64,000 nucleotides of DNA from NCBI GenBank assembly GCA_934394565.1, contig CAKRQV010000007.1, positions 88,353 to 152,352 on the forward strand, read 5' to 3'. Both the position numbers and the translations under genes were made by a program. Origin of the DNA: an uncultured Lachnospiraceae bacterium. GTDB taxonomy: Bacteria > Bacillota > Clostridia > Lachnospirales > Lachnospiraceae. Shown one piece after another: positions 46,491 through 56,276 of this stretch (the first letter of the stretch is position 1; every line of letters begins with the position of its first letter). Under the pieces are notes generated by a model. The model searched no databases, was not told the DNA's origin, and saw only the letters and a list, made by a program, of their open reading frames with translations.

Positions 46491-47633
46491 ATGAACATTG
46501 TCATCGCTATAGATTCATTCAAAGGCAGTATGACCTCCATGGAAGCAGGGAAAAGTGCGGCCGAAGGTATCCGTCGGGTCTATCCGGACGCACAGATCCA
46601 GGTTCGTCCACTGGCCGATGGAGGGGAAGGTACTGTCGAAGCACTGACAGCCGGACTTGGCGGAAAGCTTGTCACCATACCTGTCACCGGCCCCGCCGGT
46701 CTTTTGGTAGACTGTCCATACGGTATCGTCGAGGAGACCAAAACAGCCATCATCGAAATGTCCGGTGCGGCCGGCATCACACAGGTTACAGAGGCGCAGC
46801 GAAATCCGCTCCATACAACCACCTACGGTGTCGGTGAAGTCATCAAAGATGCCATTCATAAAGGCTGCCGCCGCTTCCTCGTAGGTATCGGCGGAAGTGC
46901 CACCAACGATGGCGGTCTCGGCATGCTGCAGGCTCTTGGTTTTGACATGCTGGATGCGTCCGGTCAGCCGGTCAGCATGTTCGGTAAAGGTCTGGCAGAT
47001 CTGGCACAGATTTCAACAGACCATGTTTTCCCTGAGCTTGCCGACTGCACATTCCGCATCGCCTGTGATGTCACCAATCCGCTCTGCGGTGAACATGGCT
47101 GCAGTGCTGTGTTTGGCCCGCAGAAAGGGGCCACACCGGAAATCGTACAGCAGATGGACGGCTGGCTGTCCGCTTATGCCGCACTGGCAAAAAATAGTTT
47201 TCCGAAAGCCAACCCGAACCATGCCGGTGCCGGTGCTGCCGGTGGACTAGGCTTTGCTTTCCTGACGTTTTTTAATGCCACGCTGGAATCCGGTGTAAAA
47301 ATCGTACTGGAAGAAACCAGGCTGAGCGACTATGTGAAGGATGCTGACATCGTTTTGACCGGTGAGGGCCGCCTTGATGGCCAGACCGTCATGGGCAAAG
47401 CGCCGATCGGGGTTGCCCAGACTGCCAAAGAACACGGATGCACCGTCCTTGGTTTTTCCGGCAGCGTTGCAAAAGACGCTTCTGCCTGCAATGAAAAGGG
47501 TATCGATGCCTTCTTCCCGATCCTTCGTGGCGTTTCCACACTGGAAGAGGCCATGGATACTGAAAAAGCACGGCAAAACATGGCAGATGCTGTAGAACAG
47601 GTTTTTCGTACCATCCATGCCATTCGAAGCTGA
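46491..47633 (+). CDS. glxK: Glycerate 2-kinase
   Basis: A 380-residue class I glycerate kinase (GarK/GlxK type) that phosphorylates glycerate for entry into glycolysis. The N-terminus IAIDSFKGSMTSMEAG, RPLADGGEGTVEAL, IGGSATNDGGLGMLQALG and VLTGEGRLDGQTVMGKAP are diagnostic. The start follows AAAGGAATTCACA. It is followed by a GntP-type permease. Confidence 0.95.
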   Translation: MNIVIAIDSFKGSMTSMEAGKSAAEGIRRVYPDAQIQVRPLADGGEGTVEALTAGLGGKLVTIPVTGPAGLLVDCPYGIVEETKTAIIEMSGAAGITQVTEAQRNPLHTTTYGVGEVIKDAIHKGCRRFLVGIGGSATNDGGLGMLQALGFDMLDASGQPVSMFGKGLADLAQISTDHVFPELADCTFRIACDVTNPLCGEHGCSAVFGPQKGATPEIVQQMDGWLSAYAALAKNSFPKANPNHAGAGAAGGLGFAFLTFFNATLESGVKIVLEETRLSDYVKDADIVLTGEGRLDGQTVMGKAPIGVAQTAKEHGCTVLGFSGSVAKDASACNEKGIDAFFPILRGVSTLEEAMDTEKARQNMADAVEQVFRTIHAIRS

Positions 47634-47669
47634 GACGGACATTTACAATACTTCTAAGGAGAAAACACT

Positions 47670-48923
47670 ATGGAATTTACAACACTTGGAGCACTGGTCG
47701 GACTCGTTCTTGCCATCGTGCTCATCATCAAAAAAGTACACCCGGCCTACAGCCTGATCCTCGGTGCCCTTGTCGGCGGTATCGTGGGCGGTTGCGGCCT
47801 GACCGGAACCGTTGACACAATGGTGTCCGGTGCCCAGAGTATGATGTCTTCCGTTCTTCGTATTCTGACCTCCGGTATTCTTGCCGGTGCATTGATCAAG
47901 ACAGGCTCAGCGGAAAAAATCGCTGATGTCATTGTCAGCAAACTCGGTGAACGCTTTGCGATCGTCTCCATTGCGATTTCTACCATGATCATCTGTGCTG
48001 TCGGTGTGTTTGTCGATATCTCTGTCATCACTGTGGCTCCGATCGCCATGGCCATCGGTCTGAAAGCCGGATATAACAAACCGGCCATTCTGCTCGCCAT
48101 GATCGGCGGCGGAAAAGCCGGAAACATTATCTCGCCGAACCCGAATACGATTGCCACAGCGGAGGCCTTCCAGACAGACCTTACAGCCCTGATGATGAGA
48201 AATATTTTCCCGGCCATCGCCGCTGTTATCGTAACGATCCTGCTGGCATCTTTCCTTGCGAAAAAGAAAAATGGCGCACAGCTGTCCGCCGCTGAGCTTG
48301 AGGAAAGTGCAGAAAAATCACTGCCGTCTTTTCTGGCCTCCATCGCCGGTCCTCTGGTCGTGATCGTACTGCTGGCTCTCCGCCCGCTGTTTTCTGTCAC
48401 AATCGATCCGTTGATTGCCCTGCCCCTTGGTGGCGTCGTATGTATGCTGGCCTGTGGACAGATCCGCCACATCGTACCGTACTGTGAGTTTGGTCTGAGC
48501 AAAGTTCTCGGTGTATCCATTCTGTTGATCGGTACGGGTACACTCGCCGGTATCATCAAGGCTTCCGCGATTCAGACAGACATGATCACTTTACTGGAAA
48601 TGGCAAGCCTTCCGGCCTTTGTCCTGGCTCCAATCTCCGGTATCCTGATGGCCGGCGCCACAGCCTCCACAACCGCAGGTGCCACGATCGCCTCCCAGAC
48701 ATTCTCCGGAGCTTTACTCCAAAGTGGCGTGCCCGCCCTGGATGCCGGAGCCATGATCCATGCCGGTGCTACTGTTATTGACTCCCTGCCACATGGTTCC
48801 TTCTTCCATGCTACCGGTGGTTCCGTCAATATGCAGATCAAAGAGCGTATGAAACTGATCCCGTACGAAGCCCTCGTCGGACTGACCAGTACCGTCGTAT
48901 CCTGTATTGTTTATCTGCTGTAA
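47670..48923 (+). CDS. GntP-family permease, probably for glycerate
   Basis: A 417-residue membrane transporter with about a dozen hydrophobic helices and family segments GGGKAGNIISPNPNTIA and the C-terminal SLPHGSFFHATGGSVNMQIKERMKLI. GntP proteins import gluconate, glycerate and related acids. The position 36 bp behind glycerate kinase makes glycerate the likely substrate. Start follows AAGGAGAAAACACT. Confidence 0.9.
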   Translation: MEFTTLGALVGLVLAIVLIIKKVHPAYSLILGALVGGIVGGCGLTGTVDTMVSGAQSMMSSVLRILTSGILAGALIKTGSAEKIADVIVSKLGERFAIVSIAISTMIICAVGVFVDISVITVAPIAMAIGLKAGYNKPAILLAMIGGGKAGNIISPNPNTIATAEAFQTDLTALMMRNIFPAIAAVIVTILLASFLAKKKNGAQLSAAELEESAEKSLPSFLASIAGPLVVIVLLALRPLFSVTIDPLIALPLGGVVCMLACGQIRHIVPYCEFGLSKVLGVSILLIGTGTLAGIIKASAIQTDMITLLEMASLPAFVLAPISGILMAGATASTTAGATIASQTFSGALLQSGVPALDAGAMIHAGATVIDSLPHGSFFHATGGSVNMQIKERMKLIPYEALVGLTSTVVSCIVYLL

Positions 48924-48955
48924 GCAGCCAAATATATTTTTTGTATTTCGAAATC

Positions 48956-48995
48956 AAAAAATGGTGTGAGCATATATGTCTCACACCATTTTTTT
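48956..48995 (+). terminator. Terminator of the glycerate operon
   Basis: AAAAATGGTGTGAG pairs with CTCACACCATTTTT around a 9-nt loop, followed by T residues, on the plus strand. It may also serve the converging lipoprotein gene. Confidence 0.85.
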
Positions 48996-49074
48996 GCATA
49001 CACAACCAGTGACCCTGTTGACTGCCACAATAACTATGAGGGACTCACAAAGTGTGCTTCTTATAGTTTTGCTT

Positions 49075-49974
49075 TTAATAGGTTCCCATGCGATATTCCA
49101 CATCTTCACCATCAAATACAATCGTGTCATTTTTCATGGTAAACTTTTTTCCGCTGTTGAGCGTATAGGTATCTAACACCTTACTCCGTATACCATCCAC
49201 TTCCGTTTCCACATCACCGTCGTTCTCATCAAACCGGTACCATCTCATATTATCCCGGTTATCCATGGCAAAATAGGTCAGGCTGTTCTCATCGCCGTCC
49301 GGATACCAGTAACCAGTCAGCATCGGAAATTCGGCATCGTCACGGTTATAACCCTCATGCGTATAGAAGCGCATATTCGCCACAGACTCGTAGCCCATCG
49401 CTTTCGCCGCTTCCTGTGCCCGGTCTGTCTCTGCCAGTTCTTCGTTTGCCGCTGCCTCTTCTCTCTCTTCTGCTGCTTCCTGCTCAGCAGCATATGCCAA
49501 TCCATAGGCCGTCGAGGCTTCCTCTCTGGCCGTCTCCGGATCTGTCCCCGGAGCATAGATCATCTGCGTACCGTTTTCTTCCGGCAAAAGTACAATGACA
49601 CTACCATCCTCCACTATGCCACGGCACGCTCCGCCATACACCTCTTCCCAGTCAACATCGTAGGCTTCGATCTGGTACGCCTGATCCGATACCGGAATCT
49701 CCGCCACATATTCATCGCCCGGATCGAGTCCGTCCACATCCGCCAGAGCACCATATCCCTCATAAGTTTCGTCCTCGGGCACGGTAAATATAACCTCCCT
49801 GAGATACAGGTTGCTGGCATTCACAAGTGTAACCGCTATCTTTTCTGTCTCATGCTGTGCTTCGGTGGACAGCACTTCAGAGGAAAACTCCGGTGCATGG
49901 TTACTCCCACCACACCCTGTAAGGATAACCATACTAAACAAAACAATACCAAGGGGAATCTGTTGTTTTCTCAT
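49075..49974 (-). CDS. Lipoprotein of unknown function
   Basis: A 299-residue protein with signal peptide and lipobox (FSMVILTGCGGSN, Cys near 21). A beta-rich middle part (VTLVNASNLYLREVIFTVPEDETYEGYG) is followed by a charged Glu/Ala coiled segment (AEQEAAEEREEAAANEELAETDRAQEAA broken into repeats) and a C-terminal beta domain. Strongly acidic. No enzyme motif seen; probably an extracytoplasmic binding or structural protein. Confidence 0.75.
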   Translation of the reverse strand: MRKQQIPLGIVLFSMVILTGCGGSNHAPEFSSEVLSTEAQHETEKIAVTLVNASNLYLREVIFTVPEDETYEGYGALADVDGLDPGDEYVAEIPVSDQAYQIEAYDVDWEEVYGGACRGIVEDGSVIVLLPEENGTQMIYAPGTDPETAREEASTAYGLAYAAEQEAAEEREEAAANEELAETDRAQEAAKAMGYESVANMRFYTHEGYNRDDAEFPMLTGYWYPDGDENSLTYFAMDNRDNMRWYRFDENDGDVETEVDGIRSKVLDTYTLNSGKKFTMKNDTIVFDGEDVEYRMGTY

Positions 49975-50145
49975 GGGCAGTCTCCTTTCCGGTTATAAAA
50001 ACATTATCTTTTTGCCAGTTTTTCCACTATACATGGCTGTTTTTCTGGCATATACATATATAAAAATATTAACATACTGTACCTGAAATAACAAGCTAAT
50101 CCCTGCCCTGTCTCAAGATATGAATCGGTACTGTTTTCACCGGTT

Positions 50146-52500
50146 CTATGAAAAACGTTCCATCCAGAAAGCCTCTGCCCGTTCACCTGCTGTATCTTTT
50201 GTCACAACCTCATATGGAAACCATTCCCGGGGAAAAAGATCCAACGATTCCCTGTACAGAAAACGCTCGTCCAGCAAGGCGATGATCCCCCGGTCCTCCA
50301 CGGTGCGGATCACACGGCCGGCGGACTGCTGGACTTTGTTCATACCGGGGATGCGATAGGCATAATCAAATCCGTTCTCACCTTTTTTATCATAGAAATC
50401 CATGAGGATTTTTCTCTCATTGGACACCTGTGGCAGTCCCGTGCCGACGATCAGCGCACCGATCAGACGCTCACCCACAAGATCGATACCCTCAGAGAAA
50501 ATACCTCCCATCACGCAGAAACCGATCAGCGTATCTGTCCGTTTTTCCTGAAACTGGGACAGGAACTCTTCCCGCTGTGCTTCCCGCATGGTCTGTATCT
50601 GGCGGATTACTTCGACACCATGTTCTTCGCCATATTGTTCATCGTATACGTCAGCAATATCTTCCAGCATTTTATAAGAAGGCATAAAAACCATATAGCA
50701 ACCTTTTTTCACCGCTGTCAGGTCATGGATATATGTTGCGATCTTCACATATTCTGCATGATTTCTGCGGGTATATTTGCTGCTGATGTCTCTGCCGATC
50801 AGCAGTTTTTTCTGTTCCGGTAAAAAGGACGTTTCCGCATAGATCGCATAATCATCGGATCTGGTGCTGAAAAGACGTCTATAATACTGTACCGGCAAAA
50901 GTGTTGCGGAAAAAAATACGCTGCTCCGCACCTGATCCAGACAGTTCTGGATATTATTTGCCGGATTGACACAAAACAGCTTGAGCCGGAATCTGCCATC
51001 CGGATCATGCTGGCTGTAAATCACATAATTGTCATCGAGCATCTCATAGATATTTTCGAAAGTCAGCATTGTAAAATACAGCTGTAATACCTCTGTCCGT
51101 ACCGCACTGTCGTGTTCTTCGTCGAGATATTCCTCCATCTCCCCGGTCACCTGCAGCAGGTGGATCGGCAGCATTCCTAAATTTTCCAAAATCTCATAGG
51201 TGTCACAGCTTCTCTTGTAACCGAGCATTATTTTATTGACTTTTTCAAGCAGTCTTGCCAGCTTCGGGCGTCTGTCCTTCACAAGTTTTTTGACCGCCAG
51301 AACTTCTTCTTTGTACAGCATGGCGCTGTACATGTCCCGGCCCCGGTCCACGAGGTTATGCGCCTCGTCTATCAGCACGATGCTGGGACTTTGCACACCA
51401 TCCGCAAAAAACCGTTTGAGACGCACTCTTGGATCGAGTACATAATTATAGTCGCAGATGATGGCATCCACCCACAGCGACACATCCAGCATCATTTCAA
51501 ACGGGCACACCTGCCATTTTTCTGCCTGGGCAAGGATAGTCTCTCTGTTGATGGCATCGCAGGTCGTCACCAGCTCATAGACAGCATCATTGACCCGGTC
51601 AAAATGCCCTTTCGCCCGCGGACAGATGTCCGGGTTACAGTCCACTTCATCCAGAACGCAAAGCTTGTCTTTTGCCGTCAGAGTCACCGATTTGCAGCGC
51701 AGTCCTTTTTCCCGCAGGACTTCAACGGCATCCTCCGCCACAGTGCGGGTGATTGTCCGGGCAGTAAGATAGAAGACTTTTTCCGCCTCGCCCTCACCGC
51801 AGGCTCTGAGCGCCGGGAACATGACGGACATCGTCTTTCCCACACCGGTCGGAGCCTGGATGAACAGCTGTTTTTTTCGCAGGATCGTCCGGTACACGCT
51901 GCTGACGATCTCCCTTTGCCCTTTTCTGTACGGGAAGGGAAATTCCAGCCCCTGCATAGAAGCATTTCTGGTATTTCGCCACTGCCATGAAAATTCAACC
52001 CAAGTATGGTATTTCTCGATCAGATCCAGAAACCAGCATTCCAGCTCCGACCAGGTATATTCCTTTTCCAGACAGACGATGGTTTCCGTCTCCAGATTGG
52101 CATAGGTCATACGTACACCGATGGTTTCCAGCTGTTTATCACGTCCATACATATAGGCATAACATTTAGCCTGCGCCAGATGCACCGGTATGGGCTCTGT
52201 CAGCTTTGTCACATCCCGGTACATGCCTTTGATCTCGTCGATTCTTATATGACCATCCGGATCCGTGATGATACCGTCTGCCCGCCCTTCAAATTTAATG
52301 CTGTATTCCGTATATTCCTGTATATACACCAGCGGTACCTCGCTCTGGTAGCCACTTTTCTGGGCTTTTTGGATTTTCCGGTGGAGACGGCTGCCCTTTT
52401 GCATCGCCTCCCGGTCCGGACCACTGCCCTGACGATTGTCCAGATCACCGCTTCGTAAAATAAATTCCACCAGATTTCTGACGGAAATTCTGTATTCCAT
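50146..52500 (-). CDS. Rad3/XPD-like helicase fused to a PD-(D/E)XK nuclease domain
   Basis: A 784-residue protein. The first 170 residues carry a RecB/Cas4-like nuclease core: GRAD (72-75), DEIK (88-91) and Q110-x3-Y114. The rest is a superfamily 2 XPD/DinG helicase with Walker A APTGVGKT (216-223), DEAH (378-381) and GxVIRT-like QSAGRVIRTVEDRG. Cysteines 281, 288, 293 and one of 314/332 are placed as the XPD iron-sulfur ligands. Such fusions are found in Firmicutes and are presumed to act in DNA repair. It is likely co-transcribed with the FliB-like gene 33 bp upstream. Confidence 0.9.
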   Translation of the reverse strand: MEYRISVRNLVEFILRSGDLDNRQGSGPDREAMQKGSRLHRKIQKAQKSGYQSEVPLVYIQEYTEYSIKFEGRADGIITDPDGHIRIDEIKGMYRDVTKLTEPIPVHLAQAKCYAYMYGRDKQLETIGVRMTYANLETETIVCLEKEYTWSELECWFLDLIEKYHTWVEFSWQWRNTRNASMQGLEFPFPYRKGQREIVSSVYRTILRKKQLFIQAPTGVGKTMSVMFPALRACGEGEAEKVFYLTARTITRTVAEDAVEVLREKGLRCKSVTLTAKDKLCVLDEVDCNPDICPRAKGHFDRVNDAVYELVTTCDAINRETILAQAEKWQVCPFEMMLDVSLWVDAIICDYNYVLDPRVRLKRFFADGVQSPSIVLIDEAHNLVDRGRDMYSAMLYKEEVLAVKKLVKDRRPKLARLLEKVNKIMLGYKRSCDTYEILENLGMLPIHLLQVTGEMEEYLDEEHDSAVRTEVLQLYFTMLTFENIYEMLDDNYVIYSQHDPDGRFRLKLFCVNPANNIQNCLDQVRSSVFFSATLLPVQYYRRLFSTRSDDYAIYAETSFLPEQKKLLIGRDISSKYTRRNHAEYVKIATYIHDLTAVKKGCYMVFMPSYKMLEDIADVYDEQYGEEHGVEVIRQIQTMREAQREEFLSQFQEKRTDTLIGFCVMGGIFSEGIDLVGERLIGALIVGTGLPQVSNERKILMDFYDKKGENGFDYAYRIPGMNKVQQSAGRVIRTVEDRGIIALLDERFLYRESLDLFPREWFPYEVVTKDTAGERAEAFWMERFS

Positions 52501-52533
52501 ATATGTTTCCTTTTTTGTATTTCAAATAATGTT

Positions 52534-53556
52534 TTAAAGGCGTCCTTCCCTGACCGCCGCACAGACAGCTTCCATATTTTCCGGACAGTATTCGATCTCC
52601 CTGCTGAACATTCGAAGCAGTGTGTCTCTTTTTTCTGTCGTATAAGCATCCTGCAGTGCGATTTCTGCTGCCAGAATCGCCAGAAGTTCCAGACAATGGC
52701 AGACAAGACCTGCCCGGGTCAGCATGTCGCCATCATACACAGCTTCAATACTATAGCGAAACAAAAGATATACTGCCACATGTTCCCATTCGTACTCTCT
52801 CGACGCATCCGCTGACAGCAGCTCAGCTCCTCTGGCAGCGATCCTTTCTGCATCATTCTCTGCCTGTTGCAGCAGCAGTTTCCATGACGGATCAAGAAAA
52901 TCCAGCGTATGATACACAGAAAGTATCCGGTGAATCTTTTCTTCCGATGGAAAATGCACAAGATCTGAAATCTCCGGCTGTGTTTCTTCGCCCTCGTCCA
53001 ATGCCGCCTGCACCTGTTTCATATACTGCTTAAACGTAGCAATACGCTCTGTAAACGGCCATTCTCTGTCCTGTAAGATTCCGAACGCTTCTCCACGGAT
53101 CTGCAACAAAGCCTGCAGATCTTCAGCGATCTCTTCTCCCTCTCCCTGCTCTGTGCAGACAAATGTCAGAGGTTCTCTTTCGGCAAACAACAGACGTTCC
53201 GCTTCTTCACAGCAAAGTCCCAGCCCTTTTTCCGTATAGTCGCCGACCCAGTTGTAAAAACGGGGATGCTCTGTACAGATATCACAGAGAGCTTCCTCTC
53301 CCAGGTGTTTATAGATATCGCACAGCCCTTTTGTATCCAGAAACGGGCACCTGTTTTCTTTTGTCAGGGCAAAATAGCTTTCCCCGTCTTCTGTTTTGAT
53401 TTCTTTTTTCAGTTGCTCTCCAAAGGAACCGCCGACATTTTTATAGCGGTCCAGTGCCTCTTCATCCAGAACAATCTCCCATCCGGCGCAACAAGTGTCC
53501 TGACAGGCAGAGGCTGTACAGTGAAATTCTTTTATATAGGATGGTTCACAAAGCAT
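52534..53556 (-). CDS. FliB-like lysine N-methylase (flagellin methylase family)
   Basis: A 340-residue cysteine-rich protein matching FliB: FHCTASACQDTCCAGWEIVLDEEA at the N-terminus, CPFLDTKGLCDIYKHLGEEALCDICTEHPRF, and CCEEAERLL. The pattern is an iron-sulfur-binding domain as in the YkgJ/FliB group. FliB methylates flagellin lysines, but no flagellar gene is in this window; the target here is unknown. The role is inferred from family. Confidence 0.82.
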   Translation of the reverse strand: MLCEPSYIKEFHCTASACQDTCCAGWEIVLDEEALDRYKNVGGSFGEQLKKEIKTEDGESYFALTKENRCPFLDTKGLCDIYKHLGEEALCDICTEHPRFYNWVGDYTEKGLGLCCEEAERLLFAEREPLTFVCTEQGEGEEIAEDLQALLQIRGEAFGILQDREWPFTERIATFKQYMKQVQAALDEGEETQPEISDLVHFPSEEKIHRILSVYHTLDFLDPSWKLLLQQAENDAERIAARGAELLSADASREYEWEHVAVYLLFRYSIEAVYDGDMLTRAGLVCHCLELLAILAAEIALQDAYTTEKRDTLLRMFSREIEYCPENMEAVCAAVREGRL

Positions 53557-53869
53557 GATATTTCTTCCTTTTCTGATATTTTCGTCATCTCAGAAGGATG
53601 CCCGACACATCTTCTGTGCATGCATTTGCAAAAAAGCAAACAGAACCATGTGTCACACATTCTCTGCTATATAAAATTTGGGCATATGCCACATACATTT
53701 CCCACTTTGCCAAGTATAGCACAGACCGCCTGTAAAAAACAGTCCGTGCCTTTCACACTGCCCGGATTGTACCTGCTGCATTGTCGTATACGCAACATTT
53801 TTTCCTTTTTACAGAAAAAAGCGCCAAAAGATACTGTCATTTTCAACACGTTTTTCTCTCATTTTCATA
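53557..53869. other. Intergenic region between the FliB-like gene and MATE
   Basis: About 310 bp with no convincing gene. It holds an imperfect hairpin near 53712-53742 and the divergent start signals for the two flanking genes. Confidence 0.4.
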
Positions 53870-53897
53870 TTGAATTTTCCATGTGTTCTGCTAAAAT
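53870..53897 (+). promoter_or_regulatory. Promoter of the MATE gene
   Basis: TTGAAT (53870-53875), 16-bp spacer and TAAAAT (53892-53897), plus strand, about 40 bp before the ATG. Confidence 0.5.
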
Positions 53898-53938
53898 ATC
53901 TACGCTATGTCAATTCTGACTTTTATGGGGGATTTTTT

Positions 53939-55309
53939 ATGAAGCATACAGCAAAAGCCATGGACATGTGTCACGGTCCGCTGGGCAAAAACCTGCTGCT
54001 GTTCAGTATTCCACTGATGTTTTCCAATGTGCTGCAGGTACTGTTTAATCTGTCGGATGTGGCTGTTGTCGGACATTTTGCAGGATCGATCGCTCTGGGC
54101 TGTGTCGGTTCCACCACGATACTCGTCACACTGACCACCGGTCTTTTACTTGGTATGTCTGGCGGTGTCAACGCTGTCACAGCACGTTATCTCGGAGCAA
54201 AAGACCATACCCGTGTAGAAAAAGCGGTCCACAGTTCACTGATTCTCTGCCTGATCGTTGGTATTCTTCTGCTACTGGCAGGTTTTATCCTTACTCGTCC
54301 GATTCTTTCTCTTCTGGGAACAAAAAAAGAACTGATCGACGGTGCGGTTCTGTATCTGACGATTTATCTGTGCGGATCACCGGCCCTGGCCATGTATAAT
54401 TACGGCAACGCTATCTTAAGTGCTGTGGGAGATACGAAACGACCGCTGATCTATCTGGCAATCTCCGGTGTGATCAATATCATCCTGAATCTGATCTTTG
54501 TCATTGTTTTTCATATGGATGTGGCCGGTGTAGCACTGGCCAGCATTATTTCACAATATATTTCAGCGGCACTGATCCTGCAGCATCTGCTCCACTGTAA
54601 AGAAGAATACCGGCTGGATTTTAAACTGATCCGGCTGGACAGGCATATCACAGTGCAGGTACTGCGCATCGGTATTCCTTCTGCAATCCAGTATTCTCTG
54701 TTTGCGATCGCCAACCTGTTTGTCCAAAGTGCGGTCAATACCTTTGACCACGTCGTTGTCGAAGGAAACTCTGCAGCTGTCAATGCAGACAGCATTATAT
54801 TTGATATGATGAGCGCATTCTATACGGCTTCGACAAGTTTTATTGCCCAGAACTATGGTGCCGGCCATAAAAAAAGGATTTTGAAGGTCTACGGAATCAC
54901 CACACTGTATTCTTTCAGTCTTGGACTTATCCTTGGTGTGTTGCTCGTGATCTTCCGTATGCCGTTTCTGTCATTGTTCACGACAGATCCGGACGTTCTG
55001 TATTACGGATCTGTCCGTTTGATGATTATGGGACTTTCCTACAGCGTCTCGGCCTTCATGGACAATGCCACGGCAGCGGCCCGCGGTATCGGCAAGAGCA
55101 TTGCCCCGACTGTGATCGTGATCTCCGGATCGGTGATTCTTCGTATTACCTGGATCTACACGATCTTTGCTCATTTTAAAACATTGCCGTCACTGTACCT
55201 TTTATATGTCTGCTCCTGGTTTGTCACAGCGCTGGCCGGAAACCTGTATTTCTTCCATAGCTACCGCAAACTGCGGGAACACAATCCGATAAAAAAAGTC
55301 CATATCTGA
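53939..55309 (+). CDS. MATE-family efflux transporter
   Basis: A 456-residue, 12-helix multidrug/toxin extrusion protein. Start sequence MDMCHGPLGKNLLLFSIPLMFSNVLQVLFNLSDVAVVG broken across helix 1 and 2, and internal GMSGGVNAVTARYLGAKD and FIAQNYGAG repeats, fit the family. The ATG follows GGGGGATTTTTT. Substrate is unknown. Confidence 0.9.
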   Translation: MKHTAKAMDMCHGPLGKNLLLFSIPLMFSNVLQVLFNLSDVAVVGHFAGSIALGCVGSTTILVTLTTGLLLGMSGGVNAVTARYLGAKDHTRVEKAVHSSLILCLIVGILLLLAGFILTRPILSLLGTKKELIDGAVLYLTIYLCGSPALAMYNYGNAILSAVGDTKRPLIYLAISGVINIILNLIFVIVFHMDVAGVALASIISQYISAALILQHLLHCKEEYRLDFKLIRLDRHITVQVLRIGIPSAIQYSLFAIANLFVQSAVNTFDHVVVEGNSAAVNADSIIFDMMSAFYTASTSFIAQNYGAGHKKRILKVYGITTLYSFSLGLILGVLLVIFRMPFLSLFTTDPDVLYYGSVRLMIMGLSYSVSAFMDNATAAARGIGKSIAPTVIVISGSVILRITWIYTIFAHFKTLPSLYLLYVCSWFVTALAGNLYFFHSYRKLREHNPIKKVHI

Positions 55310-55338
55310 TTTTTTTATCCAGACAAGCCACAAACCAA

Positions 55339-55388
55339 TGCAGGACTGCCGGTATTTTCTTTGTCATAAAAATACCGGCAGTCCTGCA
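55339..55388. terminator. Bidirectional terminator between MATE and mrp
   Basis: A perfect 20-bp stem (TGCAGGACTGCCGGTATTTT with its complement) and 10-nt loop lie between convergent genes; the A/T ends give T runs mainly within the stem. Confidence 0.8.
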
Positions 55389-55408
55389 TTTACGTTACCT
55401 GTACTTAT

Positions 55409-56260
55409 TTAATTTTCCTGTGGCACGCATCTTGGCAGTTTTTCAATCGCAGCTGCCACATAGGTATTGTCCACCTCTGCAAATTTACCGGCATCGGCAG
55501 CCTGTGCAAAGTTCTGACTGATCGGTACTTTGCCTACCACATCCAGGCCTAAGGATGCTCCGATCTCATCAATATGGCTTTCGCCAAATACAGCAATCTT
55601 CTTACCACAGTCCGGACATTCCAGATAGCTGTAATTCTCAATCAGACCAAGGATCGGCACTTTCATCATATTGGCCATGTTGACAGCCTTGGTAACGATC
55701 ATACGCACCAGATCCTGCGGGGAACTTATGATATAGATACCATCTACCGGGAGCGACTGGAATACGGTCAGCGGTACATCTCCGGTTCCCGGCGGCATAT
55801 CCACCAGAAGATAATCAAGCTCACCCCAGATTACATCTGTCCAGAACTGTTTGACCATATTGGCCAGTACCGGACCACGCCATACGACCGGATCCTCCTC
55901 ATTCGGGAGCAGCAGGTTGACGGACATGACCTTGATACCATTCTCTGTGATCAGCGGCAGGATACCGTCGTCACCGGCCATCTGGCACGGACCTTTGAGA
56001 CCGTACATCTTCGGAATCGACGGGCCTGTGATATCAGCATCCATGATGCCGACTCTGAAACCGCGCTTTGCCAGCTGGTTTGCTAAAGATGCCGTAGCAA
56101 AGGACTTACCTACGCCACCCTTACCGCTGACGATACCGATCACATGACCGATCTCGGAATACACGTTTAATACTTCTTTCGGGATGCCGCCGCCGTTTTT
56201 GCTCGGACATCCTTCACAGCTCTCCTTTGAACAGGAACTGTTTGAACATTCTTTTGCCAT
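55409..56260 (-). CDS. mrp: Mrp/NBP35-family iron-sulfur carrier ATPase
   Basis: A 283-residue P-loop ATPase. The N-terminus is cysteine-rich (CSNSSCSKESCEGCPSK), then GIVSGKGGVGKSFATASLA, the switch DADITGPSIPKMYG, and the C-terminal CxxC ECPDCGKKIAVFG that binds a bridging Fe-S cluster. Known relatives load Fe-S clusters onto apoproteins. It is the last gene of a unit with the CsoR-type repressor, 16 bp upstream. Confidence 0.93.
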   Translation of the reverse strand: MAKECSNSSCSKESCEGCPSKNGGGIPKEVLNVYSEIGHVIGIVSGKGGVGKSFATASLANQLAKRGFRVGIMDADITGPSIPKMYGLKGPCQMAGDDGILPLITENGIKVMSVNLLLPNEEDPVVWRGPVLANMVKQFWTDVIWGELDYLLVDMPPGTGDVPLTVFQSLPVDGIYIISSPQDLVRMIVTKAVNMANMMKVPILGLIENYSYLECPDCGKKIAVFGESHIDEIGASLGLDVVGKVPISQNFAQAADAGKFAEVDNTYVAAAIEKLPRCVPQEN

Positions 56261-56276
56261 TTTATTTACCTCTTCT

